Shown: piece by piece, positions 1-6,920 of the stretch
Layout: every line of letters starts with the position of its first letter
How positions within the stretch are numbered: the first letter of the stretch is position 1
NCBI GenBank assembly: GCA_002205125.1
Contig: NIOE01000004.1
Coordinates: 372,001-436,000, forward strand
From: Roseateles noduli
GTDB taxonomy: Bacteria > Pseudomonadota > Gammaproteobacteria > Burkholderiales > Burkholderiaceae_C
Direction: 5' to 3'
DNA: 64,000 nucleotides
Translations under genes and position numbers: made by a program
Notes under the pieces: model-generated
What the model saw: only the letters and a program-made list of their open reading frames with translations
Databases searched by the model: none
Told to the model about the DNA's origin: nothing

Positions 1-536
1 CGCAGCAGCGCGGCGGGGATGTCCTCCGGCGGCAGCACCTCGTCGACCAGGCCGGTGTTGATCGCCGCGACCGGCATGCCGTCGTGCGCGGCCGTGTTGG
101 GCGCCTGGGCGAGCGCGAAGCCGCCGGTGGCCTTCAGGTCGACGAGACCGCCCGATCCGTCCTGTCCGGTGCCCGACAGGATGACCACCGCGCCGTCGAG
201 GTCCGGGTCCTGGGCCAGCGAGGCGAGGAAGGCGTCGATCGGCAGGTGCAGGCCGGGCGTGCGCCGAGTGAGGCGGAAATGCCCGTCCAGCGCCATGACG
301 CCGCAGTTCTCCGGCAGCACGTAGACGTGGCCGTGCTGGACCTTGGTGAGGTGTTCGAGGCGCTCGACCGGGAGCGAGGTGCGGTCCCGCAGGACCTCGG
401 GCAGCCTGGTCTCCTCGTTGGGGTCGAGGTGGGTGATCACCAGGACGGCGAAGCCCGGTTCGTTCGGTAGCGCACCAAGCACGGTGCCGAGCGCATCGAT
501 GCTGCCCGCCGATCCGCCGAGCACCACCACCCGCAA
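1..536 (-). CDS. cheB: CheB-type protein-glutamate methylesterase, 3' end cut by the window
   Basis: The reading frame on the minus strand runs off the left edge of the window. The N-terminus carries the glycine-rich GGSAG motif that holds the nucleophilic serine of CheB methylesterases. Further on come VLPENCGVMALDG and LSGTGQDGSGG, typical of the CheB catalytic domain, the latter around the active-site aspartate. There is no receiver domain ahead of it, so this is a stand-alone esterase or the first domain of a CheB/CheR hybrid continuing outside the window. An in-frame stop at 564-566 limits the start to GTG 560, TTG 536 or GTG 530; TTG 536 is preferred because GAGGAG lies about 9 bases upstream. 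The expected role is removal of methyl groups from chemoreceptor glutamates. No other chemotaxis gene is visible nearby. Confidence 0.8.
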   Translation of the reverse strand, partial: MRVVVLGGSAGSIDALGTVLGALPNEPGFAVLVITHLDPNEETRLPEVLRDRTSLPVERLEHLTKVQHGHVYVLPENCGVMALDGHFRLTRRTPGLHLPIDAFLASLAQDPDLDGAVVILSGTGQDGSGGLVDLKATGGFALAQAPNTAAHDGMPVAAINTGLVDEVLPPEDIPAALL

Positions 537-676
537 GGGTTGTCGCTCCTCAGTGTCCACCCGCTATCCCGTTGTATTGATTGGAAAACTGCGGCGCAGT
601 CTACCCCTGTCGGATGACCGGTCGGGCGCAAGGACTCTTGCCGCGGCGCGGACCGTCGCAGGGATACTTCGTCCCC

Positions 677-1726
677 ATGTCTCCTTCCATGTCCACCACG
701 CCCTGGCAGCACACGCACGTCTTCGACGAGGGCAACCCGCTCGCTGCCCGCAACACACGCTGGGCCGTGCTGCTGACGGTGCTCATGATGGTCGCGGAGA
801 TCGCCGGCGGCTACGTCTTCAATTCGATGGCGCTGCTGGCTGACGGCTGGCACATGAGTTCGCACGCGGTGGCGCTGGGCGTGTCGCTGCTGGCCTACGG
901 TGCCGCGCGGCGCTGGGCGAAGGACGGGCGCTTCGCCTTCGGCACCTGGAAGATCGAGATCCTGGGCGGCTACAGCAGCGCGCTGCTGCTGGTCGGCGTC
1001 GCGGGGCTGATGCTGTGGCAGTCGGTCGAGCGGCTGATCGCGCCGACGCCCATCCATTACGACCAGGCCATCGCGGTGGCCGCCGTCGGCCTGCTCGTGA
1101 ACCTCGCTTGCGCCTGGCTGCTGCGCGGCGAGCATCACCATCATGGGCATGACCACGCACACGGTCACGGGCATGGTCATGGTCACGGGCATGGGCATGG
1201 GCATGGGCATGACCACGGACACGCATCCGCACACGCCGATGGACATGCACACGATCACGACGGCGGACACAGCCAGGGCGGTCATGCCGACCTGAACCTC
1301 CGCGCCGCCTACATGCATGTGCTGGCCGACGCGGCGACCTCGGTGCTCGCGATCGTGGCGCTGCTGGGCGGCCGGCTGTGGGGCGCGGACTGGCTGGACC
1401 CGGTGATGGGCATCGCTGGCGCGGTGCTGGTGGCGGTCTGGGCGCGCGGGCTGCTGCGCGACACCGGCCGCGTGCTGCTGGATGCCGAGATGGATGCGCC
1501 CGTCGCGGACGAGATCCGCGAGGTGATCGCCGCCGCGCCGTGGCCGGCCGCGATCGCCGACCTGCACGTGTGGCGCGTCGGTCGCGCGCAGTACGCCTGC
1601 ATCGTCTCGCTGGTCACCGACAGCCCCGAGGCGCGACCCGACGACGTGCGGCGCCTGCTGGCCGTGCACGAGGAACTTGTTCACGTCACCGTCGAGATCA
1701 ACCGGCCCGACCGCGCGACTGTCTGA
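677..1726 (+). CDS. dmeF: cation diffusion facilitator, DmeF-like Co/Ni exporter
   Basis: A 349-residue inner-membrane metal/proton antiporter of the CDF family. The MALLADGWHMSSHAVALG stretch is the metal-site helix typical of the DmeF branch (His/Asp ligands), and RFAFGTWKIEILGGY is the conserved loop after it. Between the fourth and fifth predicted membrane segments, roughly residues 152-200, lies a loop of about 50 residues made almost wholly of His, Gly and Asp, likely a metal-binding loop. The underlying DNA is a near-tandem GGGCAT/GGTCAT repeat and may be slippage-prone. Start ATG 677 is chosen because upstream residues do not look like CDF protein; ATG 689 is an alternative. Substrate (Co, Ni or Zn) is inferred from the subfamily only. 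Confidence 0.85.
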   Translation: MSPSMSTTPWQHTHVFDEGNPLAARNTRWAVLLTVLMMVAEIAGGYVFNSMALLADGWHMSSHAVALGVSLLAYGAARRWAKDGRFAFGTWKIEILGGYSSALLLVGVAGLMLWQSVERLIAPTPIHYDQAIAVAAVGLLVNLACAWLLRGEHHHHGHDHAHGHGHGHGHGHGHGHGHDHGHASAHADGHAHDHDGGHSQGGHADLNLRAAYMHVLADAATSVLAIVALLGGRLWGADWLDPVMGIAGAVLVAVWARGLLRDTGRVLLDAEMDAPVADEIREVIAAAPWPAAIADLHVWRVGRAQYACIVSLVTDSPEARPDDVRRLLAVHEELVHVTVEINRPDRATV

Positions 1727-1781
1727 TCCGCGCCGCGGACCTCGCCGGACACCCTCCGGCGCGCCGCCACAATCGCGGCCC

Positions 1782-1922
1782 ATGAAAACCAACTACCTTC
1801 TCGCCGCCATCCTGGTCAGCAGCCTGATCGGCGCCTTCGTGGCCAACCGTTCGATGAAGACCGCCTGCGCGGTGGCCTCCGGCGCGATCGCGCTGTATGC
1901 CTTGCTGCGCCAGGTCATCTGA
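1782..1922 (+). CDS. small hypothetical membrane protein (46 aa)
   Basis: A 46-residue reading frame 55 bases downstream of the CDF gene. It is hydrophobic through most of its length: an N-terminal segment LAAILVSSLIGAFVA and a second AVASGAIALYALL suggest two short membrane helices. I do not recognise a family. Position suggests co-transcription with the exporter, but there is no strong Shine-Dalgarno sequence, so it could be spurious. Confidence 0.45.
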   Translation: MKTNYLLAAILVSSLIGAFVANRSMKTACAVASGAIALYALLRQVI

Positions 1923-1929
1923 TCAATTC

Positions 1930-1956
1930 CATCAGATCGAAATGATCGATCTGATG
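1930..1956. repeat. perfect 11-bp-arm inverted repeat
   Basis: Arms CATCAGATCGA and TCGATCTGATG are exact reverse complements separated by five bases (AATGA), starting eight bases after the small membrane gene. There is no T-tract on either side, so it is not a classic intrinsic terminator. It could be a Rho-assisted terminator, an RNA-stabilising hairpin, or a protein-binding site. Confidence 0.6.
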
Positions 1957-2141
1957 AAGACGCGGAGTCGCTTCACGCGCGCTTGATGCGCGTTGCATGA
2001 GCGCTCGGGCTCCGCCGACCGGCTGGCCGACCGTCGGCACCTTTCGTCACCCCCCTCCGATATCCCCCTGAGTCCACCCTATGGTGGGATGGCACTTGGG
2101 CCGTCCCCCGCTGATAGTGGGGACTCATCAGGAGAGGACCC

Positions 2142-2366
2142 ATGCGACAACGATTCGCGCCACCCGCCGGGGATCCCGGCCGCCCCTTCAACTCGGCCAT
2201 GCAGCGCATCCTGCGTCAGACCGAGGTGTTGCTGCAGCGGCGCATTCCCTTCAGCCCGTCCGGCTGGCCCGTCGAGGACCCGCCCGCCCTGGAGGGCCTC
2301 GAGGTCACCGAGTCCACCTGGGACGAATGGACCGAGGCGATGGCGCTCCAGAGCCGCGGCGCGTAG
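2142..2366 (+). CDS. small hypothetical protein (74 aa)
   Basis: ATG start with a good Shine-Dalgarno (AGGAGAGG) six bases upstream, so translation is credible. The protein is soluble, with no signal peptide or membrane segment, an N-terminal basic part and an acidic C-terminus rich in Glu and Trp (around residues 52-65). I recognise no family. The 200 bases upstream hold two short GC-rich hairpins (around 2074-2087 and 2102-2124) but no recognisable gene. Confidence 0.55.
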   Translation: MRQRFAPPAGDPGRPFNSAMQRILRQTEVLLQRRIPFSPSGWPVEDPPALEGLEVTESTWDEWTEAMALQSRGA

Positions 2367-2580
2367 GTCGCCCGTCCCGCGCGCGGGTCGCCCGCCTCGG
2401 TGCCGACCTCGCGCGAACTTGAGCCGGTGAAGCGGCCAGGACATCCCCCAGTTCCGATCGCTCGGTGACGCAGTTCACCGAGCCCGCGACGACCGCTGAG
2501 ATCGTCGCGCTCATCGTGGCATGCCGGGAGGCGGCCGCGGCGAAGAATCCGTTCACCCCAACGAACGAGAGCGCTTCGCC

Positions 2581-2844
2581 ATGCACGTCAAGTCCAACGC
2601 TTCTTCGTCGCCGACGGCCCACGTCGGCGCTCCCGCGCCCGCCGGTTCGGCGAAGTCCGCCAAGGCCGGCAACGGCGGCGCCGATTTCACGAAGATGCTG
2701 AACGACGCGAAGGCCGGCGCGCCGGCGTCCGCGGCCACGGCACCGATGGCCGCCACGCCGACCGCCACCGCCGGCGCGTCGACCCTCGCGACGCCTGCGT
2801 CCACGCTGTCCCTCGACACGGCCTCGCTGGCCGCGCGCGGCTGA
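2581..2844 (+). CDS. small Ala/Thr-rich hypothetical protein (87 aa)
   Basis: Low-complexity protein dominated by Ala, Ser, Thr and Pro, with one more ordered segment (GADFTKMLNDAKAG, near residues 35-48). It has no signal peptide and no family I recognise. It begins a run of closely spaced same-strand genes leading to the FlgH paralogue (20-base gap to the next gene). GTG/ATG codons upstream at 2521 give a longer version, but the N-terminus there looks like out-of-frame translation. Confidence 0.45.
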   Translation: MHVKSNASSSPTAHVGAPAPAGSAKSAKAGNGGADFTKMLNDAKAGAPASAATAPMAATPTATAGASTLATPASTLSLDTASLAARG

Positions 2845-2863
2845 TCGTCGCCGGGAGCCCTCC

Positions 2864-3214
2864 TTGAGCAGCGTGCCCCTCCTGTCCGGCCTGATCGCCC
2901 TGGCGACGTCCTCCGACGGCTCGCATGAGAGCGGCCGCGCCGCCTCGTCGGGCGGCAGCTCCTCGGGAGCTTCGCGAGGCAGCGGCCCCAGCCTGACGCT
3001 GGGACCCGTGCTCGGCGTGACGGCGACCATCAGCGCCAAGGGCCTGCAGGCGCTGGCGGGCGACGCGGTCGATGCCGTCGAGACGGTCGCCGACGTCGTC
3101 ACCGACACGGTCGGCGAGGTCGCCGGCGGCGTCGGCAACGTCCTTGGCAATGTCGTCGGCTACGGCGTGATGGCCGCGCTCGGCGGCGGCGCCATCCTCG
3201 ACGAGCTGGTCTGA
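2864..3214 (+). CDS. Gly/Val-rich hypothetical protein (116 aa), TTG start
   Basis: Starts at TTG with GGGAG about eight bases upstream. The first half is Ser/Gly rich. The second half (about residues 60-116) is a Val/Ala/Gly-rich stretch with a regular small-residue pattern (DAVETVADVVTDTVGEVAGG and onward) resembling amphipathic or membrane-active helices, ending in a Gly-rich hydrophobic tail. No family is recognised. It sits ten bases upstream of a lipoprotein gene and probably shares a transcript with it and with flgH. Confidence 0.5.
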   Translation: MSSVPLLSGLIALATSSDGSHESGRAASSGGSSSGASRGSGPSLTLGPVLGVTATISAKGLQALAGDAVDAVETVADVVTDTVGEVAGGVGNVLGNVVGYGVMAALGGGAILDELV

Positions 3215-3224
3215 GGGTCGGGTC

Positions 3225-3779
3225 ATGCGCTTGACGCTCATCGCGCTTGTCGCGCCCATCGCGCTCATTGCGCTGACGGGCCTTGGCGGCTGCAGCGCCC
3301 TGAGTCCGGTGCCCGCGTGGGAACTGCTCAAGGGCGCAGGCACGGCGACCTCGACGGCGCTCGCGACCGCCGCGCCGGCGAAGGCCAGCAACACGGTCCA
3401 TCACGGCGACGCGCCGGTGCGCACGCTGTGCATCGAGTTCAACCGCAACGCGCCGCTGGAGGACCTGGTCCCGGCGCTGCAGGCGGAGCTGAAGGGGCAG
3501 GGCGTGGAGAGCCGCGTGTACGAGCCCGGCACGGGCCTGCAGCAATGCGGCGTGTGGCTGCGCTACGTCGCGACGATCGAATGGGGCGTGCCGCCCATGG
3601 CCAGCGGCTACCGCGCCAATCTCAGCGCCGCGTCGCTGAGCCTGCACCGCGCCGACGGGACGCTGCTGTCGACCAGCAGCTACGTCGCCGAGGAGAACTT
3701 CGGCCTGGCCCGCTGGGCCGGGACGCGCAACAAGATCGCGCCGGTCGTGAAGGCGCTGATCACCGGTTTCCAGAGCTGA
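3225..3779 (+). CDS. putative outer-membrane lipoprotein (184 aa)
   Basis: The N-terminus MRLTLIALVAPIALIALTGLGGC is a lipoprotein signal peptide with a lipobox ending at Cys23. The mature part has an alpha/beta pattern. The segment VRTLCIEFNRNAPLEDLVPALQAELKGQG followed by CGVWLRYVATIEWG resembles small periplasmic lipoproteins that assist envelope assemblies, but I cannot name a family. It lies between two small proteins and a FlgH homologue, separated from flgH by 14 bases, so the two lipoproteins are probably co-expressed and may work together at the outer membrane. Confidence 0.65.
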   Translation: MRLTLIALVAPIALIALTGLGGCSALSPVPAWELLKGAGTATSTALATAAPAKASNTVHHGDAPVRTLCIEFNRNAPLEDLVPALQAELKGQGVESRVYEPGTGLQQCGVWLRYVATIEWGVPPMASGYRANLSAASLSLHRADGTLLSTSSYVAEENFGLARWAGTRNKIAPVVKALITGFQS

Positions 3780-3793
3780 GGGAGAGGGATGTG

Positions 3794-4492
3794 ATGTGGA
3801 CGAATGAATCTCGCCGCGCCGCCGCGCTGGCGCTCGTCGCCCTGGCCGCGCTGGTCGGCTGCGCCGGCACGCCGCCCACGGTGGCCGGTCCGATGATGGT
3901 CACGCCGCCGCAGGCGCCGATGTACATCGAGCGTCCGAACAACGGCGCGATCTACCAGCCGAGCATGTCACCGACCTCGTTGTTCTCGGGCGAGAAGCGT
4001 CCGAGCGCGATCGGCGACACGTTGAAGGTGGACATCCAGGAGACGCTGAAGGCGAGCCAGAAGCAGACGACGGACACGAGCCGCGACAACAAGCTCGCGG
4101 TGCACGGTCCGGGCGGCCAGAGCAAGATCGGCGTGGTGGAGCGGCTGCTCAATGTCGACGCCGCGGCGGCGGGCAGCGATTCGTTCAAAGGCTCGGGCAC
4201 GACCGAGACGGACAACAGTTTCACGACCACGGTGGCGGTGAGCGTCATCAACGTGCTGCCCAACGGCAACCTGCTGGTGGCGGGCGAGCGCAACGTGGGC
4301 CTGAACAAGGGCGTGAACACGCTGCGCTTCTCGGGGATCGTGAATCCGCGCGACATCCGCCCGGGCAACCTGGTCTCGTCGCGCGACGTGGTGAACGCGA
4401 GCCTGGAAAGCGTCGCGCAGGGCGACGTGTCGGAGGCCTCGTCGCGCAGCTGGCTGCAGCGCGTGTTGGCGAGGAGCCTGTCCATCTGGTGA
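3794..4492 (+). CDS. flgH: FlgH-like flagellar L-ring lipoprotein, outside a flagellar operon
   Basis: 232 residues, close to the usual FlgH length. It has a lipoprotein signal (lipobox LVGC, Cys24) and the FlgH core: SLFSGEKRPSAIGDTLKVDIQE, then FTTTVAVSVINVLPNGNLLVAGERNVGLNKGVNTLRFSGIVNPRDI, ending in a WLQRVL tail. FlgH forms the outer-membrane L-ring bushing around the flagellar rod together with FlgI (P-ring) and FlgG. Here no flgG, flgI or flgJ follows. The neighbours are small unknown proteins, a lipoprotein and a Crp-type regulator. It may be a second copy adapted to another trans-envelope structure, or a displaced flagellar gene. GTG 3791 is an alternative start. Confidence 0.85.
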   Translation: MWTNESRRAAALALVALAALVGCAGTPPTVAGPMMVTPPQAPMYIERPNNGAIYQPSMSPTSLFSGEKRPSAIGDTLKVDIQETLKASQKQTTDTSRDNKLAVHGPGGQSKIGVVERLLNVDAAAAGSDSFKGSGTTETDNSFTTTVAVSVINVLPNGNLLVAGERNVGLNKGVNTLRFSGIVNPRDIRPGNLVSSRDVVNASLESVAQGDVSEASSRSWLQRVLARSLSIW

Positions 4493-4640
4493 TGGGCTGA
4501 TCGACCTGCGGTCAACCCGCAAACCGGGGCGGGGCCACGGGCCTTATCGACCGATCGGGGTCGGCGGTCCGCTTCTATAACCCACGATTCGCCGCAACGG
4601 CATCCGCGAAAGTTCCGCATGAAAAGCGGAGGGCGGAGCC

Positions 4641-5441
4641 TTGTCCGGCGGATCTCACGCAGAACACATCATGAGCACGAGAGGGACGCGGACGCCGACG
4701 CAAGACGGCGCACCGGAAGCGACGAGCGACGACTGGCTGGCCGACGGCCAGATCCGGACGTATCGACGCGGCCAGAAAATCATCGAGGCCGGCACGCCGC
4801 TGGCCGAGTGGATCGCGATCAGCGGCGGCGCGGCCTTCCTCGCGGCCAAGGTCGCGGCGGACACGCGCGTGGCCGTGGCGGCGCTGTGGCTGGGCGACGT
4901 GATCGGGGCGGACTCGCCGCTGGGCAAGCTGGCGGCGCGGTACGACGTGACGGCGCTGGTCGACGTGACGACGATCCACATCCCGATGCCGCGGATGAAG
5001 GATACGAATGCGCCGGACCGCGACGCCGCGACGGTCGAGCTGTACGCGGCGACGGCCTCGCGGCTGCAGGACCAGATCACGATGCGCTTGGCCGGCAACG
5101 GCTTCCAGCGCCTGATCAGCGTGCTGGCGACGCTGGCGGCGGCGCTGAGCAGCTCGCAGCGCGCGGGCACGGTGGGCAACAGCCTGGCGCTGCCGGTGTC
5201 GCAGGCGTGCATCGGGCAGTTGTCGGGGCTGTCGCGCCGGCAGACCTGGATCTACCTCGGGCAACTGGCCGAGCGCGGCTGGAGCCGCACCTCGCGCACC
5301 AAGGTCACGCTGGAGGGCCTGAACGCGTGGCTGAGCCTGATGGGCGAGGCTGAATCGCGCGGGCTCGACTGCATCGCGACGGTGGATCAGTGCGACATGA
5401 CGTTGTCGGAGCTCGCAGCATCCAAGTCATTGCGAAGATAA
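4641..5441 (+). CDS. Crp/Fnr-type transcriptional regulator (divergent)
   Basis: The fold order matches Crp/Fnr proteins. An N-terminal cyclic-nucleotide-type beta-roll (about residues 45-140: YRRGQKIIEAGTPLAEWIAISGG and VAVAALWLGDVIGADSPLG) is followed by a dimerisation helix. A C-terminal helix-turn-helix lies around LPVSQACIGQLSGLSRRQTWIYLGQLAERGW. No Fnr-type cysteine set is visible, and the roll lacks a clear phosphate-binding cassette, so the effector is unknown. TTG 4641 is preferred as start because GGAGG lies eight bases upstream; ATG 4671 is in frame but has no ribosome site. It follows the flgH-like gene by about 150 bases and may regulate that cluster. Confidence 0.7.
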   Translation: MSGGSHAEHIMSTRGTRTPTQDGAPEATSDDWLADGQIRTYRRGQKIIEAGTPLAEWIAISGGAAFLAAKVAADTRVAVAALWLGDVIGADSPLGKLAARYDVTALVDVTTIHIPMPRMKDTNAPDRDAATVELYAATASRLQDQITMRLAGNGFQRLISVLATLAAALSSSQRAGTVGNSLALPVSQACIGQLSGLSRRQTWIYLGQLAERGWSRTSRTKVTLEGLNAWLSLMGEAESRGLDCIATVDQCDMTLSELAASKSLRR

Positions 5442-5508
5442 ACATTTTTGTTTACTCTTGTCGGGCGTCTTGACTGATCGCCGACGGCGATTCCGCGCAT
5501 TTCACAGA

Positions 5509-5534
5509 CGCCCCCACGAAGGGGGCGCTGTCGT
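5509..5534 (+). terminator. intrinsic terminator after the Crp-type gene
   Basis: Stem CGCCCCC / GGGGGCG (7 bp) with a five-base loop, followed shortly by CGTTTTG. It lies about 70 bases past the regulator's stop codon and separates it from hicAB. Confidence 0.65.
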
Positions 5535-5608
5535 TTTGATGGGGGAGAAATCAGCACAAGTGGGTTTCTGATCTCCAGACTTCAACGCCTCTCGATGTGA
5601 GGCGGGCT

Positions 5609-5791
5609 ATGAAGGTCAGTGAGTTCAAGCGATGGCTGCAGACGCATGGGGCCACCTTCGTGGAAGGTGGCCGACATACCAAGGTTTATCTGGCCGGGCG
5701 GCAGAGCTCGATCCCCAGGCATCCCTCTCACGAGCTTCGCGAGGGAACGATGCAGGCGATCCTTCGGCAACTCGGCTTGAAGTCCAAGTGA
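5609..5791 (+). CDS. hicA: HicA family mRNA interferase toxin
   Basis: 60 residues, the standard size for HicA. It shows the family pattern FKRWLQTHGATFVEGGRHTKV, in which His23 in GGRH is the conserved catalytic histidine of the dsRBD-like fold, then the PRHPSHEL motif and a C-terminal ILRQLGL helix. HicA cleaves mRNA in ribosome-free manner and is neutralised by HicB. The antitoxin gene follows after four bases. ATG 5609 fits the usual N-terminus; the GTG at 5597 would add four residues. Confidence 0.9.
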   Translation: MKVSEFKRWLQTHGATFVEGGRHTKVYLAGRQSSIPRHPSHELREGTMQAILRQLGLKSK

Positions 5792-5795
5792 GGCA

Positions 5796-6227
5796 ATGAT
5801 GGTGTTGAGCTTCCCTGCCCGAATCAAGCCGGACGGTTCCGGCTTCATGGTCACCTTCCCCGACATTCCAGAGGCGATCACCTGTGGTGATACGTACGAG
5901 GAGGCACTCGACATGGGCGCCGACGCCCTGGCCACGGCGATGGACTTCTACTTCGAGGACAAGCGACCGGTGCCGCAGCCGTCGAGGCTGAAGCGGGGGC
6001 AGGTCTTGATCGACCTGCCGCCGAGCATCGGTGCCAAGGTCCTGCTTCTGAACGAGATGCTCGCGCAAGGGACGCGGAGCGCAGACTTGGCGCGACGCAT
6101 GAACGTTCGTCCGCAGGAAGTGAATCGGCTGACTGATCTCAGGCACCCGACGAAGATCGACACGATTGCCGTCGCGCTGCGGGCGCTGGGGAAGCGCTTG
6201 GAACTCAGCCTCGCGGACGCTTGCTAG
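5796..6227 (+). CDS. hicB: HicB family antitoxin with C-terminal DNA-binding domain
   Basis: 143 residues. The N-terminal half is the partial RNase H-like HicB fold (PARIKPDGSGFMVTFPDIPEAITCGDTYEEALDMGADAL). The C-terminal half is a helix-turn-helix (SADLARRMNVRPQEVNRLTDLRHPTKIDTIAVALRALG), so it both blocks HicA and represses its own promoter. It is four bases downstream of hicA with Shine-Dalgarno overlap, the usual toxin-first HicAB order. Its 3' end overlaps the convergent cysteine hydrolase gene by four bases. Confidence 0.9.
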   Translation: MMVLSFPARIKPDGSGFMVTFPDIPEAITCGDTYEEALDMGADALATAMDFYFEDKRPVPQPSRLKRGQVLIDLPPSIGAKVLLLNEMLAQGTRSADLARRMNVRPQEVNRLTDLRHPTKIDTIAVALRALGKRLELSLADAC

Positions 6228-6778
6228 GCGCGGGACGCAAGAGCGAAAGAAATCTCCGCCGCCTTCTTCGCCGCCATCTTCGGCCCGAAGCTGTTGAGGT
6301 TGCGCAGGATCAGCGTGTGGTGGTCGATGATCTGCGGTGCCGTGAGGTCGCCGTAGGCGATCGTCGTGTGGCCGTCCTCGACCAGCGTGACGTCGTAGCC
6401 GGAGCTCAACGCACGGCGCGTGGACGTGTCGACGCAGAAGTCGCTCTGCGCGCCGCAGATGACCAGATGCTTCACGCCGAAGCCCTTCAGCACCGCGTCC
6501 AGGTCCGTCTTGTGGAACGAGTCCGGCGAGGTCTTGAAAACCCGCCGGTCGTCGGGCTTCACGTGCAGGCGGTCGTCGATCTGCCAGCCCTCGCTGCCGT
6601 GCCGCAGCGGCTCGTAGCCGTCCTCCTCGTGCTGGACGAAGACCACCGGCGTGCCGGTGTCCCGCGCCTGCGCGATCAGGCCGTTGATGCGACCGATCAC
6701 GGCGTCGACCTCGTGACAGGCGTACTCGCCGACGCAGAGGGCGCGTTGCAGATCGATGATGAGCAGGGCAGTGGTCAT
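6224..6778 (-). CDS. isochorismatase-like cysteine hydrolase
   Basis: 184 residues, the usual length for single-domain isochorismatase-like hydrolases. The N-terminal LLIIDLQ carries the catalytic Asp, HVKPDDRRVFKTSPDSF is the lysine region, and ICGAQSDFCVDTSTRRAL carries the nucleophilic Cys. Such enzymes hydrolyse amides, ureides or isochorismate; the substrate cannot be told from sequence. Start ATG 6778 matches the conserved N-terminus; upstream in-frame codons add residues with no family character. It is convergent with hicB. Confidence 0.85.
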   Translation of the reverse strand: MTTALLIIDLQRALCVGEYACHEVDAVIGRINGLIAQARDTGTPVVFVQHEEDGYEPLRHGSEGWQIDDRLHVKPDDRRVFKTSPDSFHKTDLDAVLKGFGVKHLVICGAQSDFCVDTSTRRALSSGYDVTLVEDGHTTIAYGDLTAPQIIDHHTLILRNLNSFGPKMAAKKAAEISFALASRA

Positions 6779-6920
6779 GGCGTCCGGCGGTGGTCGATGA
6801 ACAATGCCGGCCAGCATAGCCGGCAGGCCACCGGCCACGCCGTTCGTCACGTCCTCCGACCTTGTCCCCGCTTTGCGGTGCGGGTCCGCCTCCGCGAGCC
6901 CCGCGTCCGCGACCTCCGCC

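Noticed and set aside
1128-1240. Repeated GGGCAT/GGTCAT units as a possible CRISPR or regulatory repeat
   Set aside because: They are in frame inside the CDF exporter and encode the His-rich loop; there are no unique spacers.
2089-2110. Sigma-54 promoter before the 74-residue gene (TGGCAC)
   Set aside because: The required TTGC element at the correct spacing is missing.
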